Notes: generated by a model from the letters alone, not told the origin. Positions 50,989 to 58,310 are shown, numbered from the stretch's first letter. The stretch is 64,000 bases of DNA from Prauserella muralis (GCF_003202285.1 NZ_MASW01000001.1:930001-994000); one strand, 5' to 3'. Made by a program: numbers and translations.

Positions 50989-52130
50989 TGGTGGCCTCCC
51001 CGGTGTTCGTCGCGGAGCTGGCGCGCCCGGCGGGGCGAGCAGCGCAGGGTCTTGCGGATGGACTCCGCCGAGGTGGGATCGACCGCGTGCGGGTCGGCCT
51101 CGATTGCCGCGCGCAGTTCGGCCCGCAGCTGCTCGATCGACCGGCCCACGCGGCCGCCGATCCGGCCCCGATCGGGGCTCGATTTTGGCTGGTCAGCGTC
51201 CCGGTCGAGGGTGTCGACCGAGGAACCGCGGAACAGGGTCGACTCGCCCGCGCCCGCATCCCGATCAGCAATGCCGGCGGGCTGCTCGTGGGTGAGCAGG
51301 TCGGCTAGGGCGGTGTCCCAGTCGACCACCTTGGTCGGGTCCTGATCGACCGGCAGACCCGGCACGATCGCGGCCTCCAGACGGCGCCCACGACGTCCGG
51401 TGAGGACGTAGCGGCCGGGGGTGTAGACCAGGCGGGCGGTGCCGTCGGCGTCGATCTCGGCGACCGCGTGCCGCACCGCCGCCCGCCGCACCCGGGCGAC
51501 CTTGCGCGCCTCCCGCCGCGCGATCCGGGCGGCGGCCCGCTCAGCCGCCGGGCGCGGCGGGGTTGCGAGGGTGAGTTGGTGGGCCACGATCCCGGACACC
51601 GCCACGATCGCCATCACCACCCCGGCCGACCAACCCTGATCGAGGCCGTGCAGGAAGTTCAGCCCGGCCGACAGCGCGGCGAACACCCAGACTCCGGCCT
51701 GCAGCATCGCCACCGGCCGGGCCGGGTCGGTGCGGCGGGCGATGAGCACCGCCACCGCGAACGCCAGCATCAGCAGCTCGCTGATGCCGGGCAGCAGCCA
51801 GCCCAGCGCGGAGCCGTAGACCTCGGCCCCGTAGGCCGCCATCGACGGCCCGGCCATCGCGAAGGCGACCAGCACCGCGGGGTAGATCAGCAAATCCACC
51901 GTGTGCGACGCGGCCCACGCGCGCAGCGCCGCCCGCTTCGCGTCCCGCCGCGCCCGGCGCTCGGCCCGCTCGGCCTGCCGCTGCTGCGTGCGGGCCTGCT
52001 CATCACGGCGGGCCTGCTCGGCCAGCGCCTCCCGTTCCCGAATCCGCCGCGCCGACGCGGCGTCGGCGTCCAGGCGGGCTTGCTCGGCGGCTGCCGCGCG
52101 GTCGGCGCGGCGCTGCTCTGCCCAGCTCAT
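50985..52130 (-). CDS. DUF2637 (SpdB-like) membrane protein
   Basis: 381-residue protein. Residues 1-70 are an Arg/Ala/Glu-rich coiled coil (REREALAEQARRDEQARTQQ). Four transmembrane helices follow (about 78-200), the DUF2637 domain typical of SpdB2/Tra-linked spread proteins. A basic linker (ERAAARIARREARKVARVRR) and a cytoplasmic tail end in EAAIVPGLPV and a HTH-like ESIRKTLRCSPRRARQLRD. Such proteins help intramycelial plasmid spread. The stop overlaps traB's start (ATGA). Confidence 0.85.
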   Translation of the reverse strand: MSWAEQRRADRAAAAEQARLDADAASARRIREREALAEQARRDEQARTQQRQAERAERRARRDAKRAALRAWAASHTVDLLIYPAVLVAFAMAGPSMAAYGAEVYGSALGWLLPGISELLMLAFAVAVLIARRTDPARPVAMLQAGVWVFAALSAGLNFLHGLDQGWSAGVVMAIVAVSGIVAHQLTLATPPRPAAERAAARIARREARKVARVRRAAVRHAVAEIDADGTARLVYTPGRYVLTGRRGRRLEAAIVPGLPVDQDPTKVVDWDTALADLLTHEQPAGIADRDAGAGESTLFRGSSVDTLDRDADQPKSSPDRGRIGGRVGRSIEQLRAELRAAIEADPHAVDPTSAESIRKTLRCSPRRARQLRDEHRGGHQ

Positions 52131-52465
52131 GCGCTCACCCCCTTGTCTCGCTGGCCCTCACCGGCGTCCTCAGTGACCTGTCCGGCGGTCTCGTCGTCGG
52201 TGGTGTCCTGGTCGGCGGGTGCGGGCGGCAAAGCGCGCTGGTCGCGGATCTGCTGCTGCTCGCGGCGGAACCGGACCTCCTTGGTGATCCACCCGGCGGC
52301 GACGGCGACGGAGGCCAGGCCGAACCAGCCGTTCACCGTCGCGGCGAGCACGGCCGGGCCGGTGACCCCGGCCAGTTCCCCGCAGTGCCACACGACCCAC
52401 TCAGCCGCGATCTCGGTGCGGGTGCGGGGCTGGCCGGTGTGGACGTTGGTGTCACGCGTAGGCAT
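52127..52465 (-). CDS. Small membrane protein of the transfer operon
   Basis: 112-residue protein with one or two hydrophobic stretches (LAGVTGPAVLAATVNGWFGL, then ASVAVAAGWITK) and a charged C-terminus (REQQQIRDQRALPPAPADQD). Unknown family to me; comparable small membrane genes sit before spdB in AICEs. It overlaps the next gene by four bases and the previous one by 14. Confidence 0.7.
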   Translation of the reverse strand: MPTRDTNVHTGQPRTRTEIAAEWVVWHCGELAGVTGPAVLAATVNGWFGLASVAVAAGWITKEVRFRREQQQIRDQRALPPAPADQDTTDDETAGQVTEDAGEGQRDKGVSA

Positions 52466-52706
52466 GACGCTCTCCCTTCCGGAAATCGGTGGTGTGGTTG
52501 AAGAAGTCGTTCACCGGCCGCGTTGGTGGCCTGCTCGCCTGCCGCGCGGCGTAGCCGTCGATGCGGCGCAACACGCCCTCCAGCACCCGCACCAACAGCA
52601 CGAACGGAATCCGCACCAGGTGCAGCACCAGAAACAGCAGCAGCGCGCCCACGAACCGCAGCAACGCGAGCGTCCCGAAACGCTCCAGCACGTCGAACGT
52701 GGACAT
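52452..52706 (-). CDS. Small single-pass membrane protein of the transfer operon
   Basis: 84 residues; one strong hydrophobic segment (ALLRFVGALLLFLVLHLVRI, then PFVLLVRVLEGVL) and a basic tail. Overlaps its neighbours at both ends, showing translational coupling. Possibly a spread (Spd) protein; no recognisable domain. Confidence 0.7.
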   Translation of the reverse strand: MSTFDVLERFGTLALLRFVGALLLFLVLHLVRIPFVLLVRVLEGVLRRIDGYAARQASRPPTRPVNDFFNHTTDFRKGERHAYA

Positions 52707-52972
52707 CAGCGCTCGCCTCCCTCGGCGTGCACAGCGGCTGCCAGGAAGCCCGCCCCGATCTCGCGGGCCAGCGACGGCGCGAGGAACACCATCGCCTCGA
52801 CGCGCGGGGCGAGGCCCTGACGCACCGACACGGTGATCTCCCGGTCCGCACGCGGCGCGTCCAGCGTCACCAGGTCGCCCAGGGAGGCGAACCGCCAGCG
52901 CGCCACCTGTCCGGTCTGCTCGTGCGGCTTGGGCAGCGTGACCCGCACGGTGCGGGTTCGGTGCGCGTTCAT
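52706..52972 (-). CDS. Small hypothetical protein of the transfer operon
   Basis: 88-residue protein starting ATG 52972 (MNAHRTRTVRVTLPKPHE). A beta-rich first half (WRFASLGDLVTLDAP, REITVSVRQG) and a helical end (APSLAREIGAGFLAAAV). No family recognised. Its stop overlaps the next ATG by one base (TGATG). Confidence 0.65.
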   Translation of the reverse strand: MNAHRTRTVRVTLPKPHEQTGQVARWRFASLGDLVTLDAPRADREITVSVRQGLAPRVEAMVFLAPSLAREIGAGFLAAAVHAEGGER

Positions 52973-53394
52973 GCCGCCACCTCCCACGTGCCGGACTCGC
53001 ACTGCCAGCACACCCCGGTGGAGGTGGGCACGTAGTAGCCCACGTCCCGGCGGCACTCGGCGCAGATTCGGCGGGCGCGCAGCGCGTTGCGTACCTTGGC
53101 CCGGCGCTGTGCCTCGGTGCCGCGCACCGGGGCGGCCCGCTCCACCGAGAACAACTCCGTGGTCTCCTCCCGCCGATACGGGCGGTGGTGACGGAACACC
53201 AGCAGCGCCACCGGGTCCTGCCCGTTGCGCCGCAACCCCACGGAGCGGAGCTGCGAGACGGTCAGCAGGGTCGAGGGGGCCTCGCCCCACCCGAACACCG
53301 GCAGCCCATCCCGCCAGCCCCGGCACAACGCCACGTGATGGGTGCGGCCGTCGAACACCGTCACCGGCCGCTGCATGCGGTTACGCGGGTTCAT
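52969..53394 (-). CDS. RRQRL-type zinc-binding protein
   Basis: 141-residue protein with the pattern of AICE small proteins annotated as RRQRL-motif zinc-binding proteins: LLTVSQLRSVGLRRNGQDPV in the middle, then AQRRAKVRNALRARRICAEC and a two-knuckle zinc site made of CAECRRDVGYY and CWQC. It probably binds nucleic acid or a partner protein. ATG 53394 overlaps the upstream stop (ATGA). Confidence 0.7.
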   Translation of the reverse strand: MNPRNRMQRPVTVFDGRTHHVALCRGWRDGLPVFGWGEAPSTLLTVSQLRSVGLRRNGQDPVALLVFRHHRPYRREETTELFSVERAAPVRGTEAQRRAKVRNALRARRICAECRRDVGYYVPTSTGVCWQCESGTWEVAA

Positions 53395-53792
53395 GCGACC
53401 TCACCCGCCCTCGCACGCAGCTCGGCCAGCTCCGCGCGCAGCGGGGTCGTGGCCTGATCGATCAGCGCGTTCAGCTCCTGCGGGGTGTAGACCACCGCGT
53501 CGGACTCGGCCAGCGCAGCGTCCAGCTCGGCCACCACGACACCCAGCCACTCCGGGTGCCGCTCCCCGCGCAGATGGCCGTGCACGGCCGCCGCGAGGAA
53601 GGCGTACGCGCAGGCCGGGTCGCTGCCGTAGCGGCGGATGTCCTCCCGCAACCCTTCGGTGTAGCGGGTGGTGGTGCCTACCATGAGGTGTCCCTTCGAG
53701 TCGTGTGCTGGCTGGTTGGGGGCACCCGGTCCGGCGACGTTCTTGGCGGAAGGCGCCGGGCCGGGCTCCGCAACAGTGATCCGCGTGGTCAT
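53391..53792 (-). CDS. Hypothetical helical protein of the transfer operon
   Basis: 133 residues from ATG 53792, which overlaps the upstream stop (ATGA), or 97 residues from ATG 53684 (MVGTTTRYTEGLREDIRRYG), which has an AAGGGA site. The conserved-looking part is the C-terminal 95 residues: FLAAAVHGHLRGERHPEW followed by LDAALAESDAVVYTPQELN. No recognised domain. The upstream Pro/Ala-rich part may be untranslated. Confidence 0.65.
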   Translation of the reverse strand: MTTRITVAEPGPAPSAKNVAGPGAPNQPAHDSKGHLMVGTTTRYTEGLREDIRRYGSDPACAYAFLAAAVHGHLRGERHPEWLGVVVAELDAALAESDAVVYTPQELNALIDQATTPLRAELAELRARAGEVA

Positions 53793-53980
53793 CGCCGCTT
53801 GCCCTCCCTCTTGATCCGCTCGCAGGCCGGGCACTTCCGGCCCGGCAGACCGAACAGCCGCCACGTGTCGGTCACGTAGTTGCCCGCCGTCTGCGTCGCC
53901 CCGCACAGCGCCCAGATCTGGCCCGACCACCACGACTTCCTCGCCGTGAGGTGCACGACGCCCTGGTCCTTCCTGCCCAT
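53789..53980 (-). CDS. Small Cys/Trp protein (zinc-finger-like)
   Basis: 63 residues: an HLTARKSWWSGQIWALCG start and a final CPACERIKREGKRR. The Cys at IWALCG and CPAC could form one zinc site, as in the many small AICE proteins of this type. It is coupled to both neighbours. Confidence 0.65.
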   Translation of the reverse strand: MGRKDQGVVHLTARKSWWSGQIWALCGATQTAGNYVTDTWRLFGLPGRKCPACERIKREGKRR

Positions 53981-54270
53981 CAGACCGCCACCTCCCCCGC
54001 AACGTCGGCAGGCTCGATACGAGCCGGGAGCGACCGCAGTGCCTCCCGACCGGCCCGGCGCTCCGCCCGGCGAGCGCGGCGAGCGTCGGTGAACGAGTGC
54101 TCGATCCGGACCGTGACCGTCTGCTGTTCGTTGGCAAGCTCCCGGTCCACCTCCTCGATCAGCGCGTCAATCGCCGCCTCGGTCAGGCCATCCGGGTAGC
54201 AGCCATCCAGGTCAGCGGGACCGGCAGTCGCCGCCTGAGCTGCACGCTTGGTGATCCTTGCGGTGTTCAT
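53980..54270 (-). CDS. First gene of the transfer operon, hypothetical
   Basis: 96 residues from ATG 54270 (MNTARITKRAAQAATAGPAD), with TTGGAG just upstream. The middle (DGLTEAAIDALIEEVDRELA) is acidic and helical, followed by TVRIEHSFTDARRARRAERR. No family recognised. It lies directly downstream of the palindromic operators at 54285-54357 and so opens the long minus-strand operon. Confidence 0.65.
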   Translation of the reverse strand: MNTARITKRAAQAATAGPADLDGCYPDGLTEAAIDALIEEVDRELANEQQTVTVRIEHSFTDARRARRAERRAGREALRSLPARIEPADVAGEVAV

Positions 54271-54284
54271 CGATCTCCAATCTC

Positions 54285-54357
54285 GTCTTAAGACATCTGT
54301 CTTGTCGCAAGACAGTAGCGGCATAGGACTCCTTAGTCAACGGATGTCTCAAGACAT
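54285..54357. promoter_or_regulatory. Three palindromic operators between the transfer operon and the GntR gene
   Basis: GTCTTAAGAC (54285-54294), CTGTCTTGTCGCAAGACAG (54297-54315) and ATGTCTCAAGACAT (54344-54357) share the half-site GTCTT/AAGAC. They lie in the divergent gap, the last one about 20 bases before the GntR start. Likely operators for the GntR protein, controlling both transfer and its own gene. Confidence 0.75.
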
Positions 54358-54375
54358 TCGGGGTACGGTGGTCAG

Positions 54376-54747
54376 GTGGCAGAGACAGAAGACAAGGCCG
54401 TGGCGAGCCAGCGGGTTGCCGATGACCTGCGTGCTCGTATCGAGTCGGGAGAGTTCAAGGTCGGCGACGCGCTGCCAACGCGTCGTGACCTGGCAGCGGA
54501 GTACGGCGTCGCGCCCAACACTGCGACGGTGGCCGTGAGGCTGCTCCAGGACGTTGGTTTGGTGACGATCCAACGGAACGCAAAGGCTCGTGTTCGCGAC
54601 CGTTCGGCCGACGTTGACACCTCGGCCCTACTGCGAGCGACCGGCGAGGAAGTCTCTGCCTTGAAGGTTGAGCTTGCGCAGGCTGCCGAGAGGCTCGCCG
54701 AAGTCGAGAAGACGTTGGCGGAGTTGGCGCGTCGAACTACGCCGTGA
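54376..54747 (+). CDS. GntR family repressor (KorA/KorSA-like)
   Basis: 123-residue short GntR protein. The winged HTH reads VADDLRARIESGEFKVGDAL, then PTRRDLAAEYGVAPNTATVA and VRLLQDVGLVTIQRN. A 35-residue C-terminal coiled coil (EVSALKVELAQAAERLAEVE) replaces the effector domain. KorSA of pSAM2, also a GntR protein, silences transfer and replication genes; the divergent position and operators here match. GTG 54376. Confidence 0.85.
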   Translation: MAETEDKAVASQRVADDLRARIESGEFKVGDALPTRRDLAAEYGVAPNTATVAVRLLQDVGLVTIQRNAKARVRDRSADVDTSALLRATGEEVSALKVELAQAAERLAEVEKTLAELARRTTP

Positions 54748-54937
54748 CGCCCCGGAAGAATGCCACAAACCCATCGATCGTGTTGCCGACGAAGCTGGCG
54801 ATGTCCTTGACCAACGTCGCTGCGTCGCCGGGGTGCTTCACGACGATCACCAGCAACGCGAGGGCGACCAGGGTGGCGATGATCTTTGGCAGCGGCCCGC
54901 TGCCGGTCTTGATGCCGGGGAAGGCTTGCTTGGACAT
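54737..54937 (-). CDS. Small single-pass membrane protein
   Basis: 66 residues: MSKQAFPGIKTGSGPLPKII, one hydrophobic helix (IIATLVALALLVIVV), then DAATLVKDIASFVGNTIDGF. Start ATG 54937 has AGAAGGGA upstream. Its 3' end overlaps the end of the convergent GntR gene by 11 bases. No family known to me; such proteins recur in AICEs. Confidence 0.65.
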   Translation of the reverse strand: MSKQAFPGIKTGSGPLPKIIATLVALALLVIVVKHPGDAATLVKDIASFVGNTIDGFVAFFRGVTA

Positions 54938-55132
54938 TGGGAATCCCTTCTGTGAGCCGGTTCCTTGCTCCGCTCTTGGTCATGTCTCAAGCGTGCTCTC
55001 GCGGCAGCTTGGCGGGAACTGTCGCAGAAACCCTCAGCGCTGAACTCCCGCTGAACCGGCGGCACTGAACTTTCACTGAACTACGCGGCTCAGAGCGCGC
55101 GCTAAGTCGTGTTGGGATGGGAGTCTGAACGC

Positions 55133-55912
55133 ATGGAACTGAACGGGGTCCCCGCGACAATCGAGCAGGTCAAGACGCTCGCGCTCACCAACTACGGTCA
55201 CTTCACCTCGATGCTTGTGAGCGATGGACAGGTACGCGGCCTTTCTCTTCACATGCAACGGCTCGCGCGAGACTGCCGCCAGCTTTTCGGGGTGGACCTC
55301 GACACGGAACAAGTGCGGTCCTACGTCCGGCACGCACTTGCTGGCACGGCTGAGCCGGTGACCGTGCGGGTGACGGTCTACGACCCCGCACTCGACCTCG
55401 GCACGATTGGCAGGGACGCCGATCCACACGTTCTCGTGACTACTCGCTCCGGGTCGCTCGCTACGCCGCCGCCGTGGCGGTTGCAGGCCGCCTCGTATCG
55501 CCGTGAACTTCCTGCGGTGAAGCACATCGGGCTGTTCGGCGCGATGAATCAACGGCGCGCCGCGCAGCGGGAGGGATACGACGATGTGCTCTTCCTGAAC
55601 CCGGACGGCACGATTTCCGAGATCGCCACTTCGAACATCGGTTTTGTGCGTGACGGCCAGGTCGTGTGGCCGCGCTCCGAGTGGCTGCCTGGCATAACGA
55701 TGACGCTGATCAACCAGGGGCTCGATGAGCCAATTTCAACCGAGCTGGTGACGCTCTCGGACCTGCCGACGATGGAGGCCGCTTTCGCGACGAACGCGGC
55801 GAGTGGGATTCGTGCCGTCGCATCCGTGGACACCACCGAATGGCCGACCGAACACAAGGTGTTGCAGCAGCTCCGCGAGCTGTATGCGGACATTCCGGCC
55901 GAAACTGTGTGA
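55133..55912 (+). CDS. Class IV aminotransferase-like protein (element cargo)
   Basis: 259-residue fold-type IV PLP-enzyme-like protein. Begins MELNGVPATIEQVKTLALTN, then YGHFTSMLVSDGQVRGLSLH (family start, as in PabC/DAAT). The PLP-lysine candidate is in RELPAVKHIGLFG. The late EIATSNIGFVRDGQV is the conserved TSN/Glu region, and EAAFATNAASGIRAV follows. It is closely similar over its full length (about 60 percent by eye, same size) to the host gene at 59717-60496. ATG 55133. The chemistry is unknown. Codon GC is lower than in host neighbours (many CGC/ACT, AAC mixed with A/T thirds). Confidence 0.85.
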   Translation: MELNGVPATIEQVKTLALTNYGHFTSMLVSDGQVRGLSLHMQRLARDCRQLFGVDLDTEQVRSYVRHALAGTAEPVTVRVTVYDPALDLGTIGRDADPHVLVTTRSGSLATPPPWRLQAASYRRELPAVKHIGLFGAMNQRRAAQREGYDDVLFLNPDGTISEIATSNIGFVRDGQVVWPRSEWLPGITMTLINQGLDEPISTELVTLSDLPTMEAAFATNAASGIRAVASVDTTEWPTEHKVLQQLRELYADIPAETV

Positions 55913-55972
55913 GGGAGCGGTTACGGACCGATACGCTCAGGCACGTCGTAGTTCGTGCGAGGGGATGAGCAG

Positions 55973-56893
55973 GTGGCAACGGTTCAGCGCTGGTCAGGTG
56001 TCGAGGTGAGTGCACTTCGCGAAGCGAAGCGGATGAGCATCCGGGAGTTCGCCGCTCACCTCGGTATCAGCGAGCGCATGATCTCGAAGTGGGAAGCAGG
56101 CGGCGAGAACATCAAGCCCCGACCGGTGAACCAGGCTGCTCTGGATACGTGTCTGAGCAGGTCTGACCCGGATACGCAGGCGCGCTTTTCGTTCCTCACC
56201 AAGGATTCGCTCGTTCCGTCCGCCGAGGCTGCTGATCAGCCGCCGATGATCGGCCAGGGCAAAGTACGTCATCCCAACGACGCGAGTCTGATGGTGAAGG
56301 TTGAAGGCAACGTCTTCCTGTCAGGGCCGAGCAACCAGCCGGAATTCGTCCCGGCGTTCTACATCGACGTGTACCCGGTGACGAACGCTCAGTACGCCCG
56401 GCTCCTCGCTGCGACGGGCCGTGAGGCGCCGGAGCGCTGGCAGGAAGGCAAGTATCCCGATGGGCTCGATGATCACCCCGTGGTCTTCGTGACGTGGCGC
56501 GACGCGAACGCGTATGCGGAGTGGGCCGGTAAGGTGCTCCCGAGCAGCCAGCAATGGGAGAAGGCTGCGCGCGGGACGCGCGGCACCGTGTATCCGTGGG
56601 GAGACCAGCCGACCCCGGCCAAGTGCAACGTCCGAGAGAACGGCGTCGGAGCGACGACACCCGTGGACTGCTATCAGACCGGGATTAGCCCGTACGGCGT
56701 GTACGACCTCTGCGGCAACGTCTGGGAGTGGTGTTCGACTGAGTCGAAGCACGGCAGGCGGGAACTCAAGGGTGGCTCGTGGACCACGCCATTCGAGCGC
56801 TGCACGCCGTCGACGTTCAACGATGCAGCGGAGACGATGTGCGACGACGACACTGGTTTTCGCTGCGTAGCCCCTCCTGAGACGTTCGAATAG
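55973..56893 (+). CDS. XRE helix-turn-helix fused to a formylglycine-generating-enzyme (SUMF1) domain
   Basis: 306 residues from GTG 55973, with GAGGGG about ten bases upstream. Residues about 8-60 are an XRE HTH (VSALREAKRMSIREFAAHLG, ISERMISKWEAGGENIK). From about residue 100 comes an FGE/EgtB/PvdO-type domain: FYIDVYPVTNAQYARLLAAT, WRDANAYAEWAGKVLPSSQQ, EKAARGTRGTVYPWGD, GVYDLCGNVWEWC and GGSWTTPFERC...DDDTGFRC. The two-Cys copper site of true FGE is not obvious. This is a candidate regulated or self-regulating enzyme; no sulfatase substrate gene is nearby. It follows the class IV aminotransferase by 60 bases. Confidence 0.83.
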   Translation: MATVQRWSGVEVSALREAKRMSIREFAAHLGISERMISKWEAGGENIKPRPVNQAALDTCLSRSDPDTQARFSFLTKDSLVPSAEAADQPPMIGQGKVRHPNDASLMVKVEGNVFLSGPSNQPEFVPAFYIDVYPVTNAQYARLLAATGREAPERWQEGKYPDGLDDHPVVFVTWRDANAYAEWAGKVLPSSQQWEKAARGTRGTVYPWGDQPTPAKCNVRENGVGATTPVDCYQTGISPYGVYDLCGNVWEWCSTESKHGRRELKGGSWTTPFERCTPSTFNDAAETMCDDDTGFRCVAPPETFE

Positions 56894-57428
56894 CACTCTC
56901 CGGGGTTTTGGTGGGCGACGAAGCCCGACCTCTCAGGCGTGAACTGAGCGCCAGCAACGCCCGCAAAACGGCGCCCTGAGCTGGCCGTAGGCGCACAGCC
57001 ACGGGGGAGGCAGTGTGTTCGCACGGGCGCAACTCGTGCAGGCCAACTCAGCCGCGCGTCTATCGATGGGTCCGCCGCGACGGGAGTGATAGCACGCGCA
57101 ACCTCGCGACTGTCACACCTGTCACTCTGTCACTCTTCACTGTTTGACCTGCGGAAACGTGAGTGACAGAGGAGTGACACCTGTGGCTGGCTGTCACTTC
57201 CCACTCTCTTTCTATGTCACTCCAGTCACGGGCAAGAGGCTGGAACACTGGGGGTTGCGCTCGCGCTCGCGCCCCGAGTGTTCCAGCCGTCCTTTCTGGA
57301 CACTTTCGGGTGGGAGACAAAGTGGGAGACAACAGGGGCGGTTCTGCTGGGGACACTGGCGGACATTGATGGACCCGAAACGCCAGGTCAGAGGCCATAC
57401 GCCAAGGTCAACAACCGCCCGATTTGCC
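56894..57428. other. Non-coding region at the attR end with repeat clusters
   Basis: 535 bases without a supported gene. TGTCAC or GTGACA occurs seven times at 57111-57220 (57111, 57120, 57128, 57163, 57174, 57192, 57215), flanking GACCTGCGGAAA. A 15-bp inverted repeat (14 matches) has arms at 57240-57254 and 57272-57286. A tandem 11-mer GTGGGAGACAA lies at 57310-57320 and 57322-57332, 100 bases from attR. These are plausible arm-binding sites for Int/Xis. Confidence 0.6.
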
Positions 57429-57472
57429 CTGATAACGAAGAGGTCGGAGGTTCAAGTCCTCCTGGGCCCACA
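57429..57472. repeat. attR: attR (44-bp core)
   Basis: Exact copy of 44917-44960: the 3' half of tRNA-Ile. The 5' half is absent, so this is not a functional tRNA gene. Confidence 0.95.
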
Positions 57473-57480
57473 CACTTCAG

Positions 57481-57510
57481 AGGCCGGTTGACGAATGAGT
57501 CAGCCGGCCT
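57481..57510 (+). terminator. Original host terminator of tRNA-Ile
   Basis: Stem AGGCCGGTTGAC / GTCAGCCGGCCT with one G-T pair and loop GAATGA. It would follow tRNA-Ile in the element-free chromosome and is displaced by 12.5 kb. Confidence 0.8.
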
Positions 57511-57570
57511 TCGTGCACTGTGTGAGCGGCCACGCCGCTCGGCCGGCGGGACTGTGCGAGGGTGCGTGAT

Positions 57571-57804
57571 ATGCCGAGTGTGGAGCTTGTGCGCGGTCAG
57601 CGTTGGCACCTGGGGCTTGCGGTCGCGAACACGGTCGTGGCTCTGCTGTGGGTGGCGGCGTGCCTGCTTGAGCCCGGGTTGTTCACTGTGCTGCTCGCCG
57701 TCGTGTGGTGCGCGTTGGCTGTTGTCTGGTGGGTGACTTTCGCGGTGCGCCGGCAACGGCGGCGTCGGTCCGTCGATGCGCCTGGCGGGGCTCGTTCGGA
57801 TTAG
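57571..57804 (+). CDS. Small two-helix membrane protein
   Basis: 77 residues from ATG 57571 (MPSVELVRGQRWHLGLAVAN); GTG 57562 is an alternative. Two hydrophobic segments (LAVANTVVALLWVAACLLEP and LFTVLLAVVWCALAVVWWVT) and a basic tail. No named family. It is the first host gene after attR. Confidence 0.65.
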   Translation: MPSVELVRGQRWHLGLAVANTVVALLWVAACLLEPGLFTVLLAVVWCALAVVWWVTFAVRRQRRRRSVDAPGGARSD

Positions 57805-57876
57805 GCGATTCGGTGCGGGCGGCGGAGAGGTTTCGCGCCTCGGGTGTCCCTGCCCGCGCCGGCTTCCCGCCGTGGG

Positions 57877-58230
57877 TCAGCGGAGGTGCGCGAGCACGTT
57901 GACCACCGTGCCGCCGGGGTCCCTCACGAAGAACCGGCGCACGCCCCACGGTTCGTCGGTGAGCGGATACACCACCTCCAGCCCGCGACGGACGACCTCG
58001 GCGTGGAGCGCGTCCACATTCGCCGGTTCACCGACGTCGATGCCGAGATTCGGTGCGACCCGGTCCATTCCCTTGGGCAGGACCAGAACCTGGGCCGTGG
58101 GATTCGCCGGCGAACGCAGGGCCAGAACCGGATCTTCCATGGCGACGTCCAGCCCGAACAGGCCGGCGTAGAACTCACGCGAGGCCGCCAGGTCGTCGCC
58201 GACGGCGTAGGAGAGGATTCTGTCGATCAC
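57877..58230 (-). CDS. VOC family (glyoxalase/bleomycin-resistance fold) protein
   Basis: 117 residues from GTG 58230. VOC pattern: ILSYAVGDDLAASREFYAGL, FGLDVAMEDPVLALRSP, later LEVVYPLTDEPWGVRRFFVR and DPGGTVVNVLAHLR, the standard final strand. Metal-binding His/Glu are only partly conserved, so enzyme versus binding protein is open. It is downstream of, and convergent with nothing else than, the small membrane gene. Confidence 0.85.
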   Translation of the reverse strand: MIDRILSYAVGDDLAASREFYAGLFGLDVAMEDPVLALRSPANPTAQVLVLPKGMDRVAPNLGIDVGEPANVDALHAEVVRRGLEVVYPLTDEPWGVRRFFVRDPGGTVVNVLAHLR

Positions 58231-58310
58231 GGTCCCAGCATCACAGCTGCCGCGTCGGCTGGCTTGGAGAAATCGGAACAGCCTTTCGCTGTCCGGCGAA
58301 CGTCGTGGCG

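Larger units (their letters stand above)
44917..57472. mobile_element. Integrative and conjugative element (AICE, pSAM2 type) in tRNA-Ile
   Basis: About 12.5 kb bounded by a perfect 44-bp direct repeat (44917-44960 and 57429-57472) formed from the 3' half of tRNA-Ile plus CA. Gene order is integrase, excisionase, RepA-like ATPase, primase-polymerase, FtsK/TraB translocase, DUF2637/SpdB, small coupled genes and a divergent GntR repressor. It is that of AICEs such as pSAM2, which move double-stranded DNA with one FtsK-like protein and replicate autonomously. All core functions appear intact, so the element may be mobile. No relaxase is seen, as expected. Cargo lies at 54737-56893. Confidence 0.95.

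Noticed and set aside
57429-57472. Second tRNA-Ile gene
   Set aside because: Only the 3' half is present; the acceptor 5' strand and D-arm are missing, so it is an att site.
44885-57472. CRISPR arrays or restriction-modification genes in the element
   Set aside because: I looked for regularly spaced repeats with unique spacers and for methylase motifs and saw none; the repeats present are short, irregular motif clusters.
57278-57736. Open frame spanning attR
   Set aside because: It reads through the tRNA-Ile fragment and terminator; no ribosome site or family similarity.
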